64,000 bases of DNA, taken from NCBI GenBank assembly GCA_028564705.1, contig JAPXFQ010000181.1, positions 620,001 through 684,000 on the forward strand, written 5' to 3'. The stretch comes from Apricaphanius iberus. Its lineage: Eukaryota > Chordata > Actinopteri > Cyprinodontiformes > Aphaniidae. This document shows positions 12,842 to 24,342 of this stretch, piece by piece. The stretch's first letter is position 1. Each line of letters begins with the position of its first letter. The notes beneath the pieces were generated by a model. The model was not told the origin of the DNA and ran no database searches. It saw only the letters and a program-made list of their open reading frames with translations. Both the position numbers and the translations under genes were made by a program.

Positions 12842-13435
12842 TTTCCAAAAAAATTAGAATATCATGGAAAAGTTTATTTATTTCCATAATGCCATTAATT
12901 CCATTCTAAATGTTAGACTTTCATAGATTATAGATTCAGGGCCCAAAACTTAAACAATTTAAAGTATTTAGTTGTTTATTTGTATATAATTTGGGCTTCC
13001 AGCTCATAAAACCCATGATAAAAGGATTACATTTTTTTTAATACTGTGAAGAAATCAACCCAGGTGTCCTTAAATTGCTTCACTTTGGTTTATTTGTCTT
13101 TGTTAGGTTCGGTATGGGGAATACTGTAGACTTGATAACTGGCCAGAAGACCATCACTGATACCCTCCACAGGATGCATAAGCAACATAAGTTAATATCT
13201 AAGGAGGCTGGCTGTTCGGAAAGTGCTGTGTCCAAACATATCATTGGAAAGGCTAGTAGAAGGGCAAAATGTGGCAGGAGAAGATGCATCAGCAGAAGAG
13301 ATGATCATGGGCTTCAGCGGAACAGAGAAGATTCAAGAATCTGGCAGAGGTCTAGAAAGAGTGGAATGAGGCGGGAGTCACAGCTTCAAAAACCACCACA
13401 TTCAGACGCATCTGGGAGATGGGCTACAACTGTCA
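12842..13435 (+). mobile_element. Tc1/mariner-like transposon, 5' half only
   Basis: It starts with a terminal-repeat-like AAAAAAATTAGAATATCATG and continues into a transposase start. From 13111, MGNTVDLITGQKTITDTLHR leads into an N-terminal helix-turn-helix with KEAGCSESAVSKHI. This is the paired-like DNA-binding half of a Tc1-family transposase. The frame shifts after about 60 codons (13300-13380), and the similarity ends near 13435 before any catalytic DDE residue. The 3' half and right terminal repeat are missing, so the copy is dead. The 153-codon open frame at 13075-13536 mixes this remnant with unrelated sequence. Confidence 0.75.
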
Positions 13436-13535
13436 GGTTCCGGGGGCAGGGGCGATGCCACGTGGTAGCTTGGAGTTGCTATAGAAACACCAAGATTTGG
13501 CCAAGCAACTGCTTAGCAACCCCAGTTATGTTGTA

Positions 13536-16419
13536 GCAAAAAATACAATCTAAAAGTATTAATTTAATGAAGCTACAATGTTTTTCACTGTGTAATGAAA
13601 CAAGAGTAACTTTTCTATCTGGTATTGATTATGATCACATGAATATGCTTTCCAGTTATTGTCTTTTCAGGAATGCCAAATCCTGAAATTACAAGAAAAA
13701 ATATATTTTCTCTAGCATCTTGGTAATTTAAAAACAATTACTGTCTTCTGTCTTCTGACAGATAGGTGTGCAGACGTAAGTCTGCGGAACATAAACGGCA
13801 CACACACATCAACAATGTTTGTGCTGCCTTTTCAGTGGGCCCTTGATAGCTTTAAGAAGATGAATTTGTTTGGAGTCAGGCCACCACATGCTGAGTGACT
13901 CCAAACTGAAACTATCAGCCATAATGATTGATGCCCCCACTGCTGGTCCATGCCCTTAGTAGCTTTGTGGCTGATTCATGGCAGAGTGTTGGATGATTCA
14001 GCTTTTGCAATGACTTCTGATAACGGCTTAGAAGTGGTGTAGGTGTGGGGAGCTGGAATGGAAGACAACTCACTTGCAAGAAACATTGAATTGTGATAAT
14101 AATTCACCATCCACAACAGATGTAATTACTGTTTATTAGTGACAAGTAAACAATACAAACTATTCAAACAATCCATGAAGAAGGAGGAAAAAACTATCAA
14201 CGTGCAAAAAATAACTTTACCTACGTGTTTTATGCCCATTTTACAAAAGCTTGAATTTTTGCAGCAATCTGCAGGCTGAACACAAAATATACCCAGTCAC
14301 AGCAATTTAGTGTTTGTCAAAAAGCGAAAAAGAAAGAAGTTTTAACAGAAAGATAAATTGGCAAATGTGCAAAAGCCTGTGAGGTACAACCCACAGACTT
14401 CAAGCAGCTCTTTGTTTCCAAATATTCTCATCTATTCTACTTTAACATAAGTTTTAACCCACCAAATTAAAAGCAGTTAAAGAAATAATCAAAACAGTTT
14501 TTTTTTTAAAGCACATTTAAAAATACAATACTCATGAAATTCACATTGCACAGCACACAGAAATTCAAATAACTACAACGTACACAAAAGAAAACACCTT
14601 TCATTATAAAACAGGTCCTTTTCATTAGCTCCTGTTAGGAACCCTTACACACAAAAAATGTTAAGTTCTTTCTTTGCTGTTATCTGCTAACTTTATGCTG
14701 CTCTCAGAAAGGAGGATAGTTTCAAATACACGTGACTCAGTTTTTAGGGTCACAGTAGAAGCCTTCTCATTCTTTGCAGACAGCCTATTTGAACAACACA
14801 ACAACCTCATCTGACTTCACTAAATGTAATCGACGATCCATGATGAAAAGACATATGGTTAAACAGCAAGGTTTTTACAACTAGTAGATTTATTTTCTGA
14901 CCTGCCAATTAATGGTCATGGCTGTCCAAGCTGAAATGTCTTAACTTTAACCCAACCCTGCTTTTTAAAAATAACAATGGGGTTGTGTTTAACTGAGCTG
15001 TTTTTCAAGTGCAGCTAGACACAAGACAGAAGTTCAGAGAGACTACAAAATCCCTCCTTAACAAGAAGACTTGGATATACAATCTTATTTAACGAATTTG
15101 AATATTATTTAATAGTTAAATTATTTCAGAAACTAAATTCATTAAGTAAAGCATATTACATAGATTATTTACACTCAAACACGCAGAGTTTTCGAGCCGT
15201 CAATCACCCTATAGGGTGTTTGAGACATACCCGGACCAATAAATGTCTGTCAAAAGTTACATAAATTGCAAGCCTTTGATTGGTCACCATGCCACTTAGT
15301 TTGAATTAATTAATAGCTCTGCTATTAAAAATTAATAATACTTTGCAGAAAGATATCTAGCAGCAGACATGGAGAAGATTGAAGAATGTATTGTGGAAGA
15401 AGTCAGAAATGTGTAGCAGACTTTTAATTAGTAGAAGGAAATTCTGGGAAATGTGGCCATGGCTGTGGCCACCCTCTGTTGTTCTGGAGGGGATTCACTT
15501 TGCAAGACTCCCCATGCAACAGAGAAGTCTGAAAGATAAACATCTCTGTTGAAATGTGTGCATGCCTGTGCAAACTTGCTGATGCCGAAGTATAAATTAG
15601 GTTTTGGTGAGAAGTAGGTTTAATATCTGCTTAAAGGTTATCATGCATTTTTAAGCTGATGTGTGGGCTTCATCAGAACACATATTCTAATTTCTAAATA
15701 ATAACTATAGATGCACAATGTGTTTCATCATGTAATTTCCAGGACATCTTGTTTACACCATTCCATCATCGATTTCTGGAGCTTCATGGTTAAAGAGAAA
15801 TGCTGCATTCTGCCTTCTGAAACTGCAAAAGGTCCCTTTATTGTAACCCACCGCTCACTGACCTTCACAGGCTCTCTACAGTGAACGCACATGCTAGTCT
15901 TCTTCATGGCAACCAAAGCAACAGCAAGGCTTTAGTGTGTCTGTCATGTTAGAGGACTAATCGAACAACTCCCTGCAGAAATCATTAGCATTCAGGTGAT
16001 TCTAAATTGACCCAGCAGGTTTAAGTGAGTGTCTAATGTATCTGCCGCTTTCCCTGCCAAGTTCGTCTTTAAAGGTCATGTAATTCTACATCTGCGTCTT
16101 ACCTCCGGAAGCAAAATTAAAATGTCATGCTGTCGTACATTTGGATTAATTTGGATTACATGGCTTTAGTTGGGGACTGGGGTACACAAAGAGGAAGGAA
16201 TTTTGCAACACTAGTAAAATCCCAGTGGAATACTCATTTTAAAATGAAACATTAGGAACACTGTTTATACAATTTTAACTTCATGATGTGATCAGGAAAT
16301 CAGAAACTTGGATTTTTAATAAATTACTGTTGGAAGTCTTACGAATATTAACAATTTTGGTCTTTTAAGGATTATTTAAGGTTTTTTTTGTGCAAAAATG
16401 AAAAAAAAAATGACTGGAT
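13536..16419. other. gene-free stretch
   Basis: AT-rich DNA with no recognised gene. A perfect 14-bp palindrome (CACCCTATAGGGTG) lies at 15205-15218. Confidence 0.5.
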
Positions 16420-16790
16420 GATGGAGAAAGTTGACATGGCAAAGACTGAACTACTTGGCCATAATAAAGAATAAATATATTTGAAGAACTATAGATGAGA
16501 CTTTAAAACCCAAAACAACTCTCAACAGACTGTGAAGCATAGCAGGGGTAACGTCATGCTGAGTGGTTGTTTTGCTGCCAGTAAGCAGCAATAAATAAGA
16601 TGGACCTCCTAAAAATTTATTTACTTTAACTGGGCTCAACAGCTAGATTGTTGAAGCTTGTAGATATATTTTAAATACCTACATGACAACAATCTAAAAC
16701 ACACATTAAAACATTTTTAGAGGTAGGTGAAGCAGTTTAAAAGTATGCTACTTGAATGCCCTGATTTCTACACAGTCACTTAAAGAATGG
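16420..16790 (+). mobile_element. Tc1-like transposase fragment, heavily decayed
   Basis: Plus-strand text such as CTTGGCCATAATAAAGAATA, then ACTGTGAAGCATAGCAGGGG and CATGCTGAGTGGTTGTTTTG, corresponds to the central part of Tc1 transposases (the FGHNDQRY, TVKHGGG and WGCF regions). It continues into an ACAACAATCTAAAACAC-like copy of the QDNDPKH site. Many stops and indels are present and no terminal repeats are visible. Confidence 0.6.
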
Positions 16791-16799
16791 AAAATGTTT

Positions 16800-19224
16800 A
16801 AAAGGGAGATATTTTTAAAAATGCACTTTTTCATTTTTTGCCATTGGGGTCTCTCCATAAACAGCCTCAATAAACAGTCAAAAAGTCAATAAAAACCATC
16901 CATCCATTATTAATAAAATGTGTCCTCTCAAAATTCCTTTGCTTCAGGCAGAGTTTACCGCCAGATTAGACGCTTGCTGGCGTCTTAAATAAGATATACG
17001 TTTTTTGTCGCGATTTCTTAAGGTGCATTTAGCTAAATATTGAAAAGGATGTATTTAAATGTCTACGCTAAGGTTGAAGTATGAAAATTTTAAGCTTGAT
17101 GTCGATACTACTGTAGAAGAAATATTTTGACACTTAATGCTATTTTGATATTGAGGGAAATCTTGGTTAAGCCCTTAATTGTGAAAAAAAAGATTTTTTT
17201 TAACTGTAAACAATGACCTTGTCCATGCATGTATTCTGCTGAAGTTTTTCAATTTCTCTTGTAATTTTGAATCATCTATTATTCAGTGAGTGCACTGCTA
17301 ACATTAAAAAGTGTTGCATGTTCATGATTTTATTTATGTATTTAGTTAGTTTTACAATAAGCCATAATAGACATTGATTTGGTTTCTACCAGTCAAAGTT
17401 GTTAACAAATGGGAATGGGAAGGTTCATTTTGTCCCTGATCGTTTAATGTCTCCCTGCGTTAAATAATACTCACGCTGAAAGCCTAGGATGTCTTAAACG
17501 TTGATGTTGCAGATACACAAGCCTGAGTGACAGTTAAATTCCTCAAACATCCGAGCGTCTATCTTGAACGTTTGCCAGGATTATAGAGTTACTTGGCTTT
17601 GTAGACTTGCTCTGTCATACAGCTGGCATCATAGAAAATTGATATTCTTTTGTTTGTCTTGTTTGTCTGCCTCAGTGACAAAAATAACTCTAAACTCTGT
17701 TGCCTTTTTGTCTAAAGACGGTCAAAAAGGGTATTCTGATATAGATTGCATTGAATTGGAATTCAAACCTACAAAAGCCACTTGCTCTTTGGACTCTGAG
17801 CCAGGAGTGTTCAGAAGAGTCACAGGGCAGGGTTCCTGTGTGTCTAAATTTCTGTCCTGCAAATTTTGTGCCAATGAATTAGTTTTTTTTTTTTTTTAAT
17901 CTAAAAATAATTGAAGTTTTTGTTTTTTCTTCATTCCACTTTTGAACAAGAACAGGTCAAATACATCCCCCAAGGCCAAACATGATTATTAGACTGATAT
18001 GTTCATGATGACTGCTTGTCAACTTTTTCCTGGTACTGTATTTTTTATGTTTTATGCGGTTCTCATTGTGGTAATAAAACTATCCCAGCTGTAAAGATTA
18101 AATCTTCTGTGTTCAACATAGATAGAAAAAAAAAATTGATTTACCTTCAGACAGCTAACATTTCACACCCTTGATAAAGAACAAACCTAGCTTATTCCAA
18201 GGTCTTGTTCGAAGATACTATGATTTTGATTTCAAAGACAATTCCACATAGGGATCTTCATTTTCAGGTGAGGCAGTTCAAATATAAAACTATGTCTCTT
18301 CTTCTCAGTTAAATAAAACATTAGCCATCATATCCCCCTAGACTTTCCTCCTCGTTAGGTAAGTGAAGTGTGTATCTAATGGAAATAAAATATTTTTAAT
18401 AAAAAACTGCAAGGCAGCTTTGGTGGCAGTGGTGCTTCCCCCATCTTTGTGCATCAAACGTGCAGAGTGTGCAAATTATGTTCTGTTAAGGTCAAACATT
18501 AGACTGTATATTCAGAAAGGGAAGTGAATGCATAAGTGGTCAAAGGTGACGCCTATGTTTAAACGTTCTAAGGCTTAGACCAAGATTCACAACAATGTAA
18601 TGGTTTGATTCTCATATTTTTCTTTTTCTTAAATAACGCATACAGTAGACTAATCTGTGACAGATAATGGTTGCCTACTACACTGGTATCAAAACACTAA
18701 CAAATCACGTCCAATACTGTAACTCCAATGAATGATCAAGGAATTAAAAGCTAAACCTTCCTGGGTTCAAAAAGCAAAAACTAATCTAATGATGATATGG
18801 ATGCTGAGCAAAAACATATGATTCCACCTGAAAAATGTGGAATGTTTTTAAAAATTTGTGATAGTTTGCGATTTGAAAGCTGCATTATTATTTAAATCAA
18901 TAGAGTTCTTGTTGTTTCTATACCTGGTAAATCATCCCTTGTTTCCACTGTACATATCTGATGCTAAGGAAATATCAAACATTGGGGGGGGGGATTTGTG
19001 TTGTAGAACTTAGACTCAAAAAGTAAGGACTTACATGATTATCTATAAGATTAAAACATAAAAAGGTTCCCATTCCCAACCAAAAGAGGAATATCAATCT
19101 TTTCATCCACGTGTAGGATGAATGGCAAGATAGGATAGAGAGCCATCCTGCTTTAACCAAAATGGTCATGCGATTCCTAACTTCTGCCAACACAAGTTTA
19201 TTCTTTAAATATTACTTTCCAAAA
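16800..19224. other. gene-free stretch
   Basis: No recognisable gene. The 111-codon open frame at 17564-17899 ends in a poly-Phe tract encoded by a T run and shows no domain. A run of ten G lies at about 18984-18993. Confidence 0.5.
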
Positions 19225-19264
19225 CCACTGTACAACACTGTTTTTGTACAGTGTTGTGCAGTGG
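19225..19264. repeat. 17-bp-stem hairpin
   Basis: CCACTGTACAACACTGT (19225-19241) pairs with ACAGTGTTGTGCAGTGG (19248-19264), 16 of 17 positions, around a 6-base loop. It lies at the head of SINE copy B and about 600 bases beyond the TRHR stop codon. Confidence 0.85.
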
Positions 19265-19470
19265 CTCAGTTTTTGAGCAGCAAGAAGTTCCTTGGTTCAA
19301 ATTGCTGCTGGGGTCTTTACTGTGTGGAATTTGGCTTGTTTTCCCTCTGCATGTGTAGATCGTTTCCAAGTTCTTGCATTCCAAAAACATACATGTTGGG
19401 TAATTGGGCTTTCTGAATTGCCTTTAGGTAAAAGTGTTTGTGTATTTATTTCTCCTGTATCCCTTTTTCT
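19255..19470 (+). repeat. tRNA-derived SINE-like repeat, copy B (head part)
   Basis: Plus orientation. The tRNA-like head (GTGCAGTGGCTCAGTTTTTG, a B-box-like TGGTTCAAATTGC) is followed by the middle of the family (GGGGTCTTTACTGTGTGGAA, then CCAAAAACATACATG and TTGGGTAATTGGGCTTTCTG). The tail with the tetranucleotide end is absent. It lies beyond the TRHR 3' end. Confidence 0.75.
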
Positions 19471-19667
19471 GCCTTTTTACCAATAAAAACAAGCACCATC
19501 CTCCCCAAATACCCTCCTAAGATCAAGCTGAGCATTAACTCCTTTATTCAGTAATCTTCCCGGTTTTTCCTGCAGTAATCTTATATGATGCTTTCTCACA
19601 GTAACATAATTCCTGTACAAATGTACAAATACTATACCCTTTAGATTACTCAAAGGTGTTCTCTTAA

Positions 19668-19673
19668 TTTATT
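19668..19673 (-). terminator. candidate TRHR poly(A) signal
   Basis: TTTATT on the plus strand is AATAAA on the minus strand, about 190 bases past the TRHR stop codon. A second AATAAA lies at 19543-19548. Nothing in the sequence shows which one is used. Confidence 0.4.
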
Positions 19674-19863
19674 TTGTGCAAAATATTCGAAGCCCACACA
19701 ACACGACAGCAAATGGACTTTTGGCAACAGTTCCATCAAACAACATATTTACAAGAGAAAGAACTTAAGATGGGCATGTAAGCGTTCCTATAACTTAAAC
19801 TGACTAAGCTCACTATGGCAGTTGGAATCTAATATCTACTTAATATGCAAAACGTGTCTCTAA

Positions 19864-20304
19864 TCAGGCATTCACATCTGTGCCAGAAAGAGAGGCATCC
19901 ACATATTGCATCTTTTTGGCACTCTGTAAAATTCCGGCAGGCATGTACTGATCACACGGCGAATGCAGCTCGTCCATTTCTGTCGTAAAGTGGTCTGGGC
20001 TTTCTCCGTTGGATGTCTCCTTGATGACGCTGTAGGTGAGAGCCACGCTATAGGACGCAGGTTTCTCCATGCGCTGAGGGCCACAGTGACACAGCTTCTT
20101 GAAGGCAGTGCGGAACTTCTGCGACATTGCGTTGTAGATCACTGGATTGATGGCACTGTTTAGGTAGATGCAGAGACGGCAGAAGAGGAGGAACCAGGTG
20201 TCCAGGTAGGGTTTGTCTAGGAAGGAGTTGACCACCACTAAGGTCCGGTAGGGCATCCAGAGTAGCGCAAACAGGATTACAACCACAGCAAGCATCTTTG
20301 TCAC
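19864..20304 (-). CDS. trhr: thyrotropin-releasing hormone receptor, coding exon 2
   Basis: This is the last coding exon of a class A GPCR that binds the tripeptide TRH and signals through Gq/11 at the plasma membrane. The exon starts right after a TTTTACCAG acceptor and reads VTKMLAVVV, continuing in phase 0 from exon 1. Residue numbers here are for the joined 415-residue protein. TM6 has the LLWMPYR motif (Y288, R289) and TM7 has R312 and NPVIY; these match the TM6/TM7 Tyr and Arg residues known to contact TRH in mammalian TRHR. The tail keeps C341 and C343, equivalent to the palmitoylated pair, and the SYSVAL and YSVIKE motifs of type-1 receptors. The TGA stop is at 19864-19866. The tail is Ser/Thr-rich and fits arrestin-type regulation. 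Type-1-like assignment (teleosts have a and b copies) is inference. Confidence 0.97.
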   Translation of the reverse strand: MTKMLAVVVILFALLWMPYRTLVVVNSFLDKPYLDTWFLLFCRLCIYLNSAINPVIYNAMSQKFRTAFKKLCHCGPQRMEKPASYSVALTYSVIKETSNGESPDHFTTEMDELHSPCDQYMPAGILQSAKKMQYVDASLSGTDVNA

Positions 20305-20451
20305 CTGGTAAAACATCAATCAGTCAACATCAGTTAAAAGAAATGGGAAGAGGGATAAAAGTCAGAAATTTTTTGTTCATTAAACATTTTATTGTTTAGT
20401 AAGTGATATTTTACACAGTGGATCAACAGGAATTGTTATTCTTTACAGTTC

Positions 20452-20600
20452 CAGGCAAAAGTATGCATAGTCCTTCAACCTAGTCAAATGTAATTTTGAA
20501 ACCCCAAACCCTTTAGGGGGTGGTTTGTAATAGAACAACAAAAAGTAGCACATGTTGGGGAAGTGGAGAGAACACACTTGTAGTATGCAAAAATGGTTTG
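20452..20600 (+). mobile_element. Tc1-like element end fragment
   Basis: GCAAAAGTATGCATAGTCCT near the start and AACAAAAAGTAGCACATGTT followed by GGGGAAGTGGAGAG match the terminal 150 bases of a common fish Tc1 family. No transposase is attached. Confidence 0.55.
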
Positions 20601-20949
20601 AAATTTTTTGACATTCACGCGTTCCGTATTAAAGTATAAAGGAACACAATTTGTTCCGTATTTCTGTGAGAGCCAAAACGAGCAAAAAGTTGTCAACTAA
20701 ATCAATGAACATGAGGGCGATTTATTTGAAAAAGCATACTAACTTGTATTTTGTGGTCACCAATGAGATAATCGCACTTACTGTACGTTCTGTCTCAGCT
20801 CACTGGTCAAGGTAGGCTCCTTCTGCTGCTCATAAGGAGGGGTGTGCACATTAACTGTACTGTATTGCTCACTGTTTAAGTTAAATAGGACTATTTGTTC
20901 TACACAAGAATCTTTTTTGCATTTTGCACATTTACAGTTTTCATATCCT

Positions 20950-22000
20950 AGTGCTTTAAAGGAGGGGTGGCATGTAAAATCAACTTTTTAAAGCTTTTCA
21001 TCACATTCTTATATCATTCCCTCCTTAAAAACACGCTTTAAGTGTTTCTTAGATTACTTTATGTATGTTTGACTAATCTTTTAAAACTCTCACCGCCGCT
21101 ATGTTGAGCTCTGAACGCCTGAGTCCTCCCAGCAACGCCCCTACATTTTGATTACCCCCCCCATCTCTCCAAAGCCCTCCCTCGCTCCCCGAGCACAAAC
21201 ACAGAATCAGCTATCACCTGTGGAAATCAGTATATAAATAATTATTTATTTATTCCCAATTGCGCAATGCCTTAATGGGAAAAAAAAAAGTCCAGGACAC
21301 TGAAGATGCAACAGTACTGTAGCTGTGACTGACACAAAGTCACGGCATCAGCATGGAGGAAATACTGATAAACACTGTTGGTAATCACCCTGAGCCACAT
21401 CACACATGTTTTCTATACAGACACATGAATAAAAATATAATTATAAAGAGGTTAAACAATTTAGACAGGAAAGCTCTTAAGAGGTTTGTTGGTAGCTCTT
21501 AAAAGAGCAGTTGTGGCCGCAAAAGGCCCTGCTCTCTCTGCTAAAACGTGAGCCATGAACAGCTTCCTCACCCGGACAGCCTCTATGGAGCAGTACTCAC
21601 GACAACGGCCTGGTAATGGCTCCACCACAGCACGTCCCGCGCTGCTCACATATTATAAATTTTTACTAACCGCAGACAGATGGACAGCCGCTCAGCATTG
21701 TGGCTGGTGACTCGACGGGTGAAGCTTGGGCCGACGCGGGAAATGGGCTCCTCAAACTGGGCTTGCACATGCAGCGAGGGGCCAGTGTTTACAGATTCCC
21801 CGCTGTAGCGTTCCCAGCTCCGCCTGAGGCCAAGCAGAACACGTAATGCGATCAGCTAGGAGACTAGAGTTCACCTGCAGCCACGCTCCAGATGCTGGGC
21901 TCGTTGGAGCTGCCGCTCCGAGAATGTTGTGATGACGTTGAGATAGTGTGTGGAAGGGGGAACTTCCGAGGCTCTTAAAGGGACATGCAGCTAATTTCAA
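20950..22000. mobile_element. possible DNA transposon remnant, unclassified
   Basis: The block starts with GGCATGTAAAATCAACTTTT, shared with 27393-27412 in slightly changed form (CATGCAAAATCAACTTTTTG), and ends near AGGCTCTTAAAGGGACATGC. It is richer in CG and CpG than its surroundings between 21460 and 21960. Open frames on the minus strand (21461-21649 and 21752-22048) show no domain I can name. The shared start suggests that both belong to one element family. Confidence 0.4.
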
Positions 22001-22649
22001 GGCATTCAAGTTATGAATGCAATATTTCAAATAGGTAGTATATGTCATTTATTGAACTTACAGATCAATTTAGGGTAATTTTACAGTTGTACTGTACCAC
22101 AGAATTGCTCTTTATGCCTTAGAAGAACGTGCCACCTCTTCTTTAGGTACATGAGGAGAAATTATTATGTAAAGGAAAAACTTTTTATTTGTTTCTTTTA
22201 TTAATGGTTCCACATTTTACAAGCTTCCAGAACTATTTCGTACTGATTTTAGGTTAGAGAACAATTTGTATTAAAGTAAAGATTTTTTTCTGTGAGGTGA
22301 AGCGAACCGGGTTTCTGTTAAAGAAAGACTTTGAAGTCAACGTGAAAAATGTCCTGTTCCAGATATTTCTATTTTTCCAGTCGATTTCAGTCGGGGTTGT
22401 GCTGTTGCGCAGGGGTGTTCCTTATTTTCTTTACAGGGAACCCTAATTTCAAGCCATCCTTCCAAAACCAAATAAAAGAGTAAGTCACAACTGTAAATCT
22501 CCCAAATGTGGCTGTCCAACTAAACTTGGTGAGGATAAGAAGAGTTATTCAGAGGAGAAGCCAATAGGCCCATATTAACTCGTGAGTTGCTGAGTACCAC
22601 AGCTCAGGTGAATGAATAGCGTTAAGCTACACAAATACTTGTTAAGAAA

Positions 22650-23270
22650 GACAAGCTGGAGGAAAGCCACTGATGAAAGAAAGTCATAGGAAGCCCCATT
22701 TAAAATTTGCATCACAGATAGAAGGTACTCCAGTCGAATGGACCAAAATGTAACTTTTGGGCCTGCATGAAAAATTGTGGCAGAAAATTAACTCTGTAAA
22801 CTATGAATCATTTTCGACTGTGAAACATAGCGGTCACACCATGCAGTGGCAAGGACCATCTTTGGCATTGTAAGGGAAGTTTATCTCAGTTGACATTAAC
22901 AAGGCTAAATAAGGGGCAAAAAATCCCTAAATAACATGTTGGGGCCTGGATAGCATGTGAGACTGGGGAGGTATTTCATCCTCCAGCACAATAAAGAGTA
23001 TAAGCATGCATACAGAGCTACAATGAAATGGTTTAGGTCACAGCCTTTCTATCATTTAGAATGAAAAAGTCAAGACTAAAAGCTCATTGACAATCAATGA
23101 CAAAACTTGGCAAGATGGTTATTCAGATACTCTCCATCCAGCTGTAACTTCCTTATAACTCAAAGAGCATTCACCATTGCATTTAATTGAATGTAGTTTT
23201 TCCAATCACTTCAATAGCCACTAGTGCATGATGTAGCAGCTAAGCTTGCAAAATACATCTAAAAAGATTT
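22650..23270 (+). mobile_element. Tc1-like transposase remnant
   Basis: Plus-strand order follows a Tc1 transposase: GAAAGAAAGTCATAGGAAGC, then GAATGGACCAAAATGTAACT (the DETKIEL site), ACTGTGAAACATAGCGGTCA (TVKHGG), GAGACTGGGGAGGTATTTCA, CAGCACAATAAAGAGTATAA (the QDNDPKH site) and GAGCTACAATGAAATGGTTT. Frequent stops and frameshifts make it a pseudogene. Similarity to the family 3' end continues to about 23270. Confidence 0.75.
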
Positions 23271-24041
23271 GTAAAAGAGTCGCTCCCAAAAGCTCAGTTA
23301 CATTTCAGCCTGGTACCATGATAGTATACCAACTCTGCAATAAGTGTAGCTGTGAACTTTGATACTACAAAAAATTCAACAGTCAGCTTTTAGTGGTACT
23401 TAAACACAGTTGGGAAGTGATTGAGAGTGACAGCAATTCAGTCAAGGTAAGATTACAGACTTGTTCAACACTGAGGCACATAGTGTCTAGAGGTCATCTA
23501 CTTTCCATGTAGTGACATTTATTTTTAAAACGTGGGTTTTTCAAACCCAGGTAACTTGTCTGACTGCATTGTGTCACGTGTAAAGTCTAGTCCGCAGGGA
23601 ATTATGGTGAGGGGCTGTTTTACAGGAAATGAACTTGGCCACTTGGTTTAAGTGAAATGAACTGTTAATATATACCAAACCTGTTTGAAGAATTTCATGC
23701 TCCCAACTCCATGAAAACAGTTTGGAGATGGCCTCTTTGTTTTTGAATTTGATTCTGTGACACAGCAGTCCATAAAGACCTGACTGAGTTCAATTAGTGT
23801 GGAGGAACTATGTGCTAAGAGTTCTGTCTTTAACCCAAAAAACATCATCAATATCTGACCACACAAATGTGCTTCTGGAACAACATGTAATAAAGACACT
23901 TTTAAATTTTACTGACCATCCTCCTAGCAAAGGTTTAATCCATGTGTCGGCTGTAAAAATCACTGTAGAAACTATTTCTGGTGTGCAGGCCTTATTACTT
24001 TATTATTTCAAGTACATTAATGTATTTGAGTCACCGTTTGG

Positions 24042-24342
24042 GCAACCGTGGTTTAGGTGGTTGGAGTATGTCTTGTAAGTGGTGGGTTGCCAGATTGATC
24101 CCTGGCCCAGCCATGTTCTTTTTTTTTTGTCCTTGGGCATGACACTTCTCCCACCTAACATGTTGGTTTTAGTCAGAGGGTTCAGTGGCACCGGTTTATG
24201 GCAGCCTCACTTCCGTCAGTGTGCCCCAGGTTAGCTGTGGCTACTAGGCAGCGTGTGAATGGGTAAATTATTGAATCTAGCATAACTCTGACGGTATTCT
24301 GACTGAATACCACAGAGTATTATACAAATACAGGCCATTTCT
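24042..24342 (+). mobile_element. tRNA-derived SINE (different family)
   Basis: It has an A-box-like CCGTGGTTTAGGTGGTTGG and a B-box-like GGTTGCCAGATTGATCC spaced as in a tRNA promoter. These are followed by the body (GTCCTTGGGCATGACACTTC, GGCAGCCTCACTTCCGTCAG, GTGTGCCCCAGGTTAGCTGT) and a tail ending TATACAAATACAGGCCATT. This is a widespread teleost tRNA-headed SINE layout. It is not a functional tRNA: no cloverleaf closes. Confidence 0.8.

Noticed and set aside
13436..13536. 3' continuation of the Tc1 transposase at 13075-13536
   Set aside because: Beyond about 13435 the sequence no longer follows the Tc1 order and no DDE residues can be found; the frame stays open by chance.
17564..17899. 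111-codon open frame
   Set aside because: It ends in a poly-T-coded Phe run and has no conserved motif or splice context.
21461..22048. GC-rich minus-strand frames that might be host exons
   Set aside because: No domain, no matching splice sites, and the block begins with a terminus shared with another repeat in the window.
24042..24110. tRNA gene, from A-box and B-box-like motifs
   Set aside because: No cloverleaf with closing acceptor stem; the body and tail are those of a tRNA-derived SINE.
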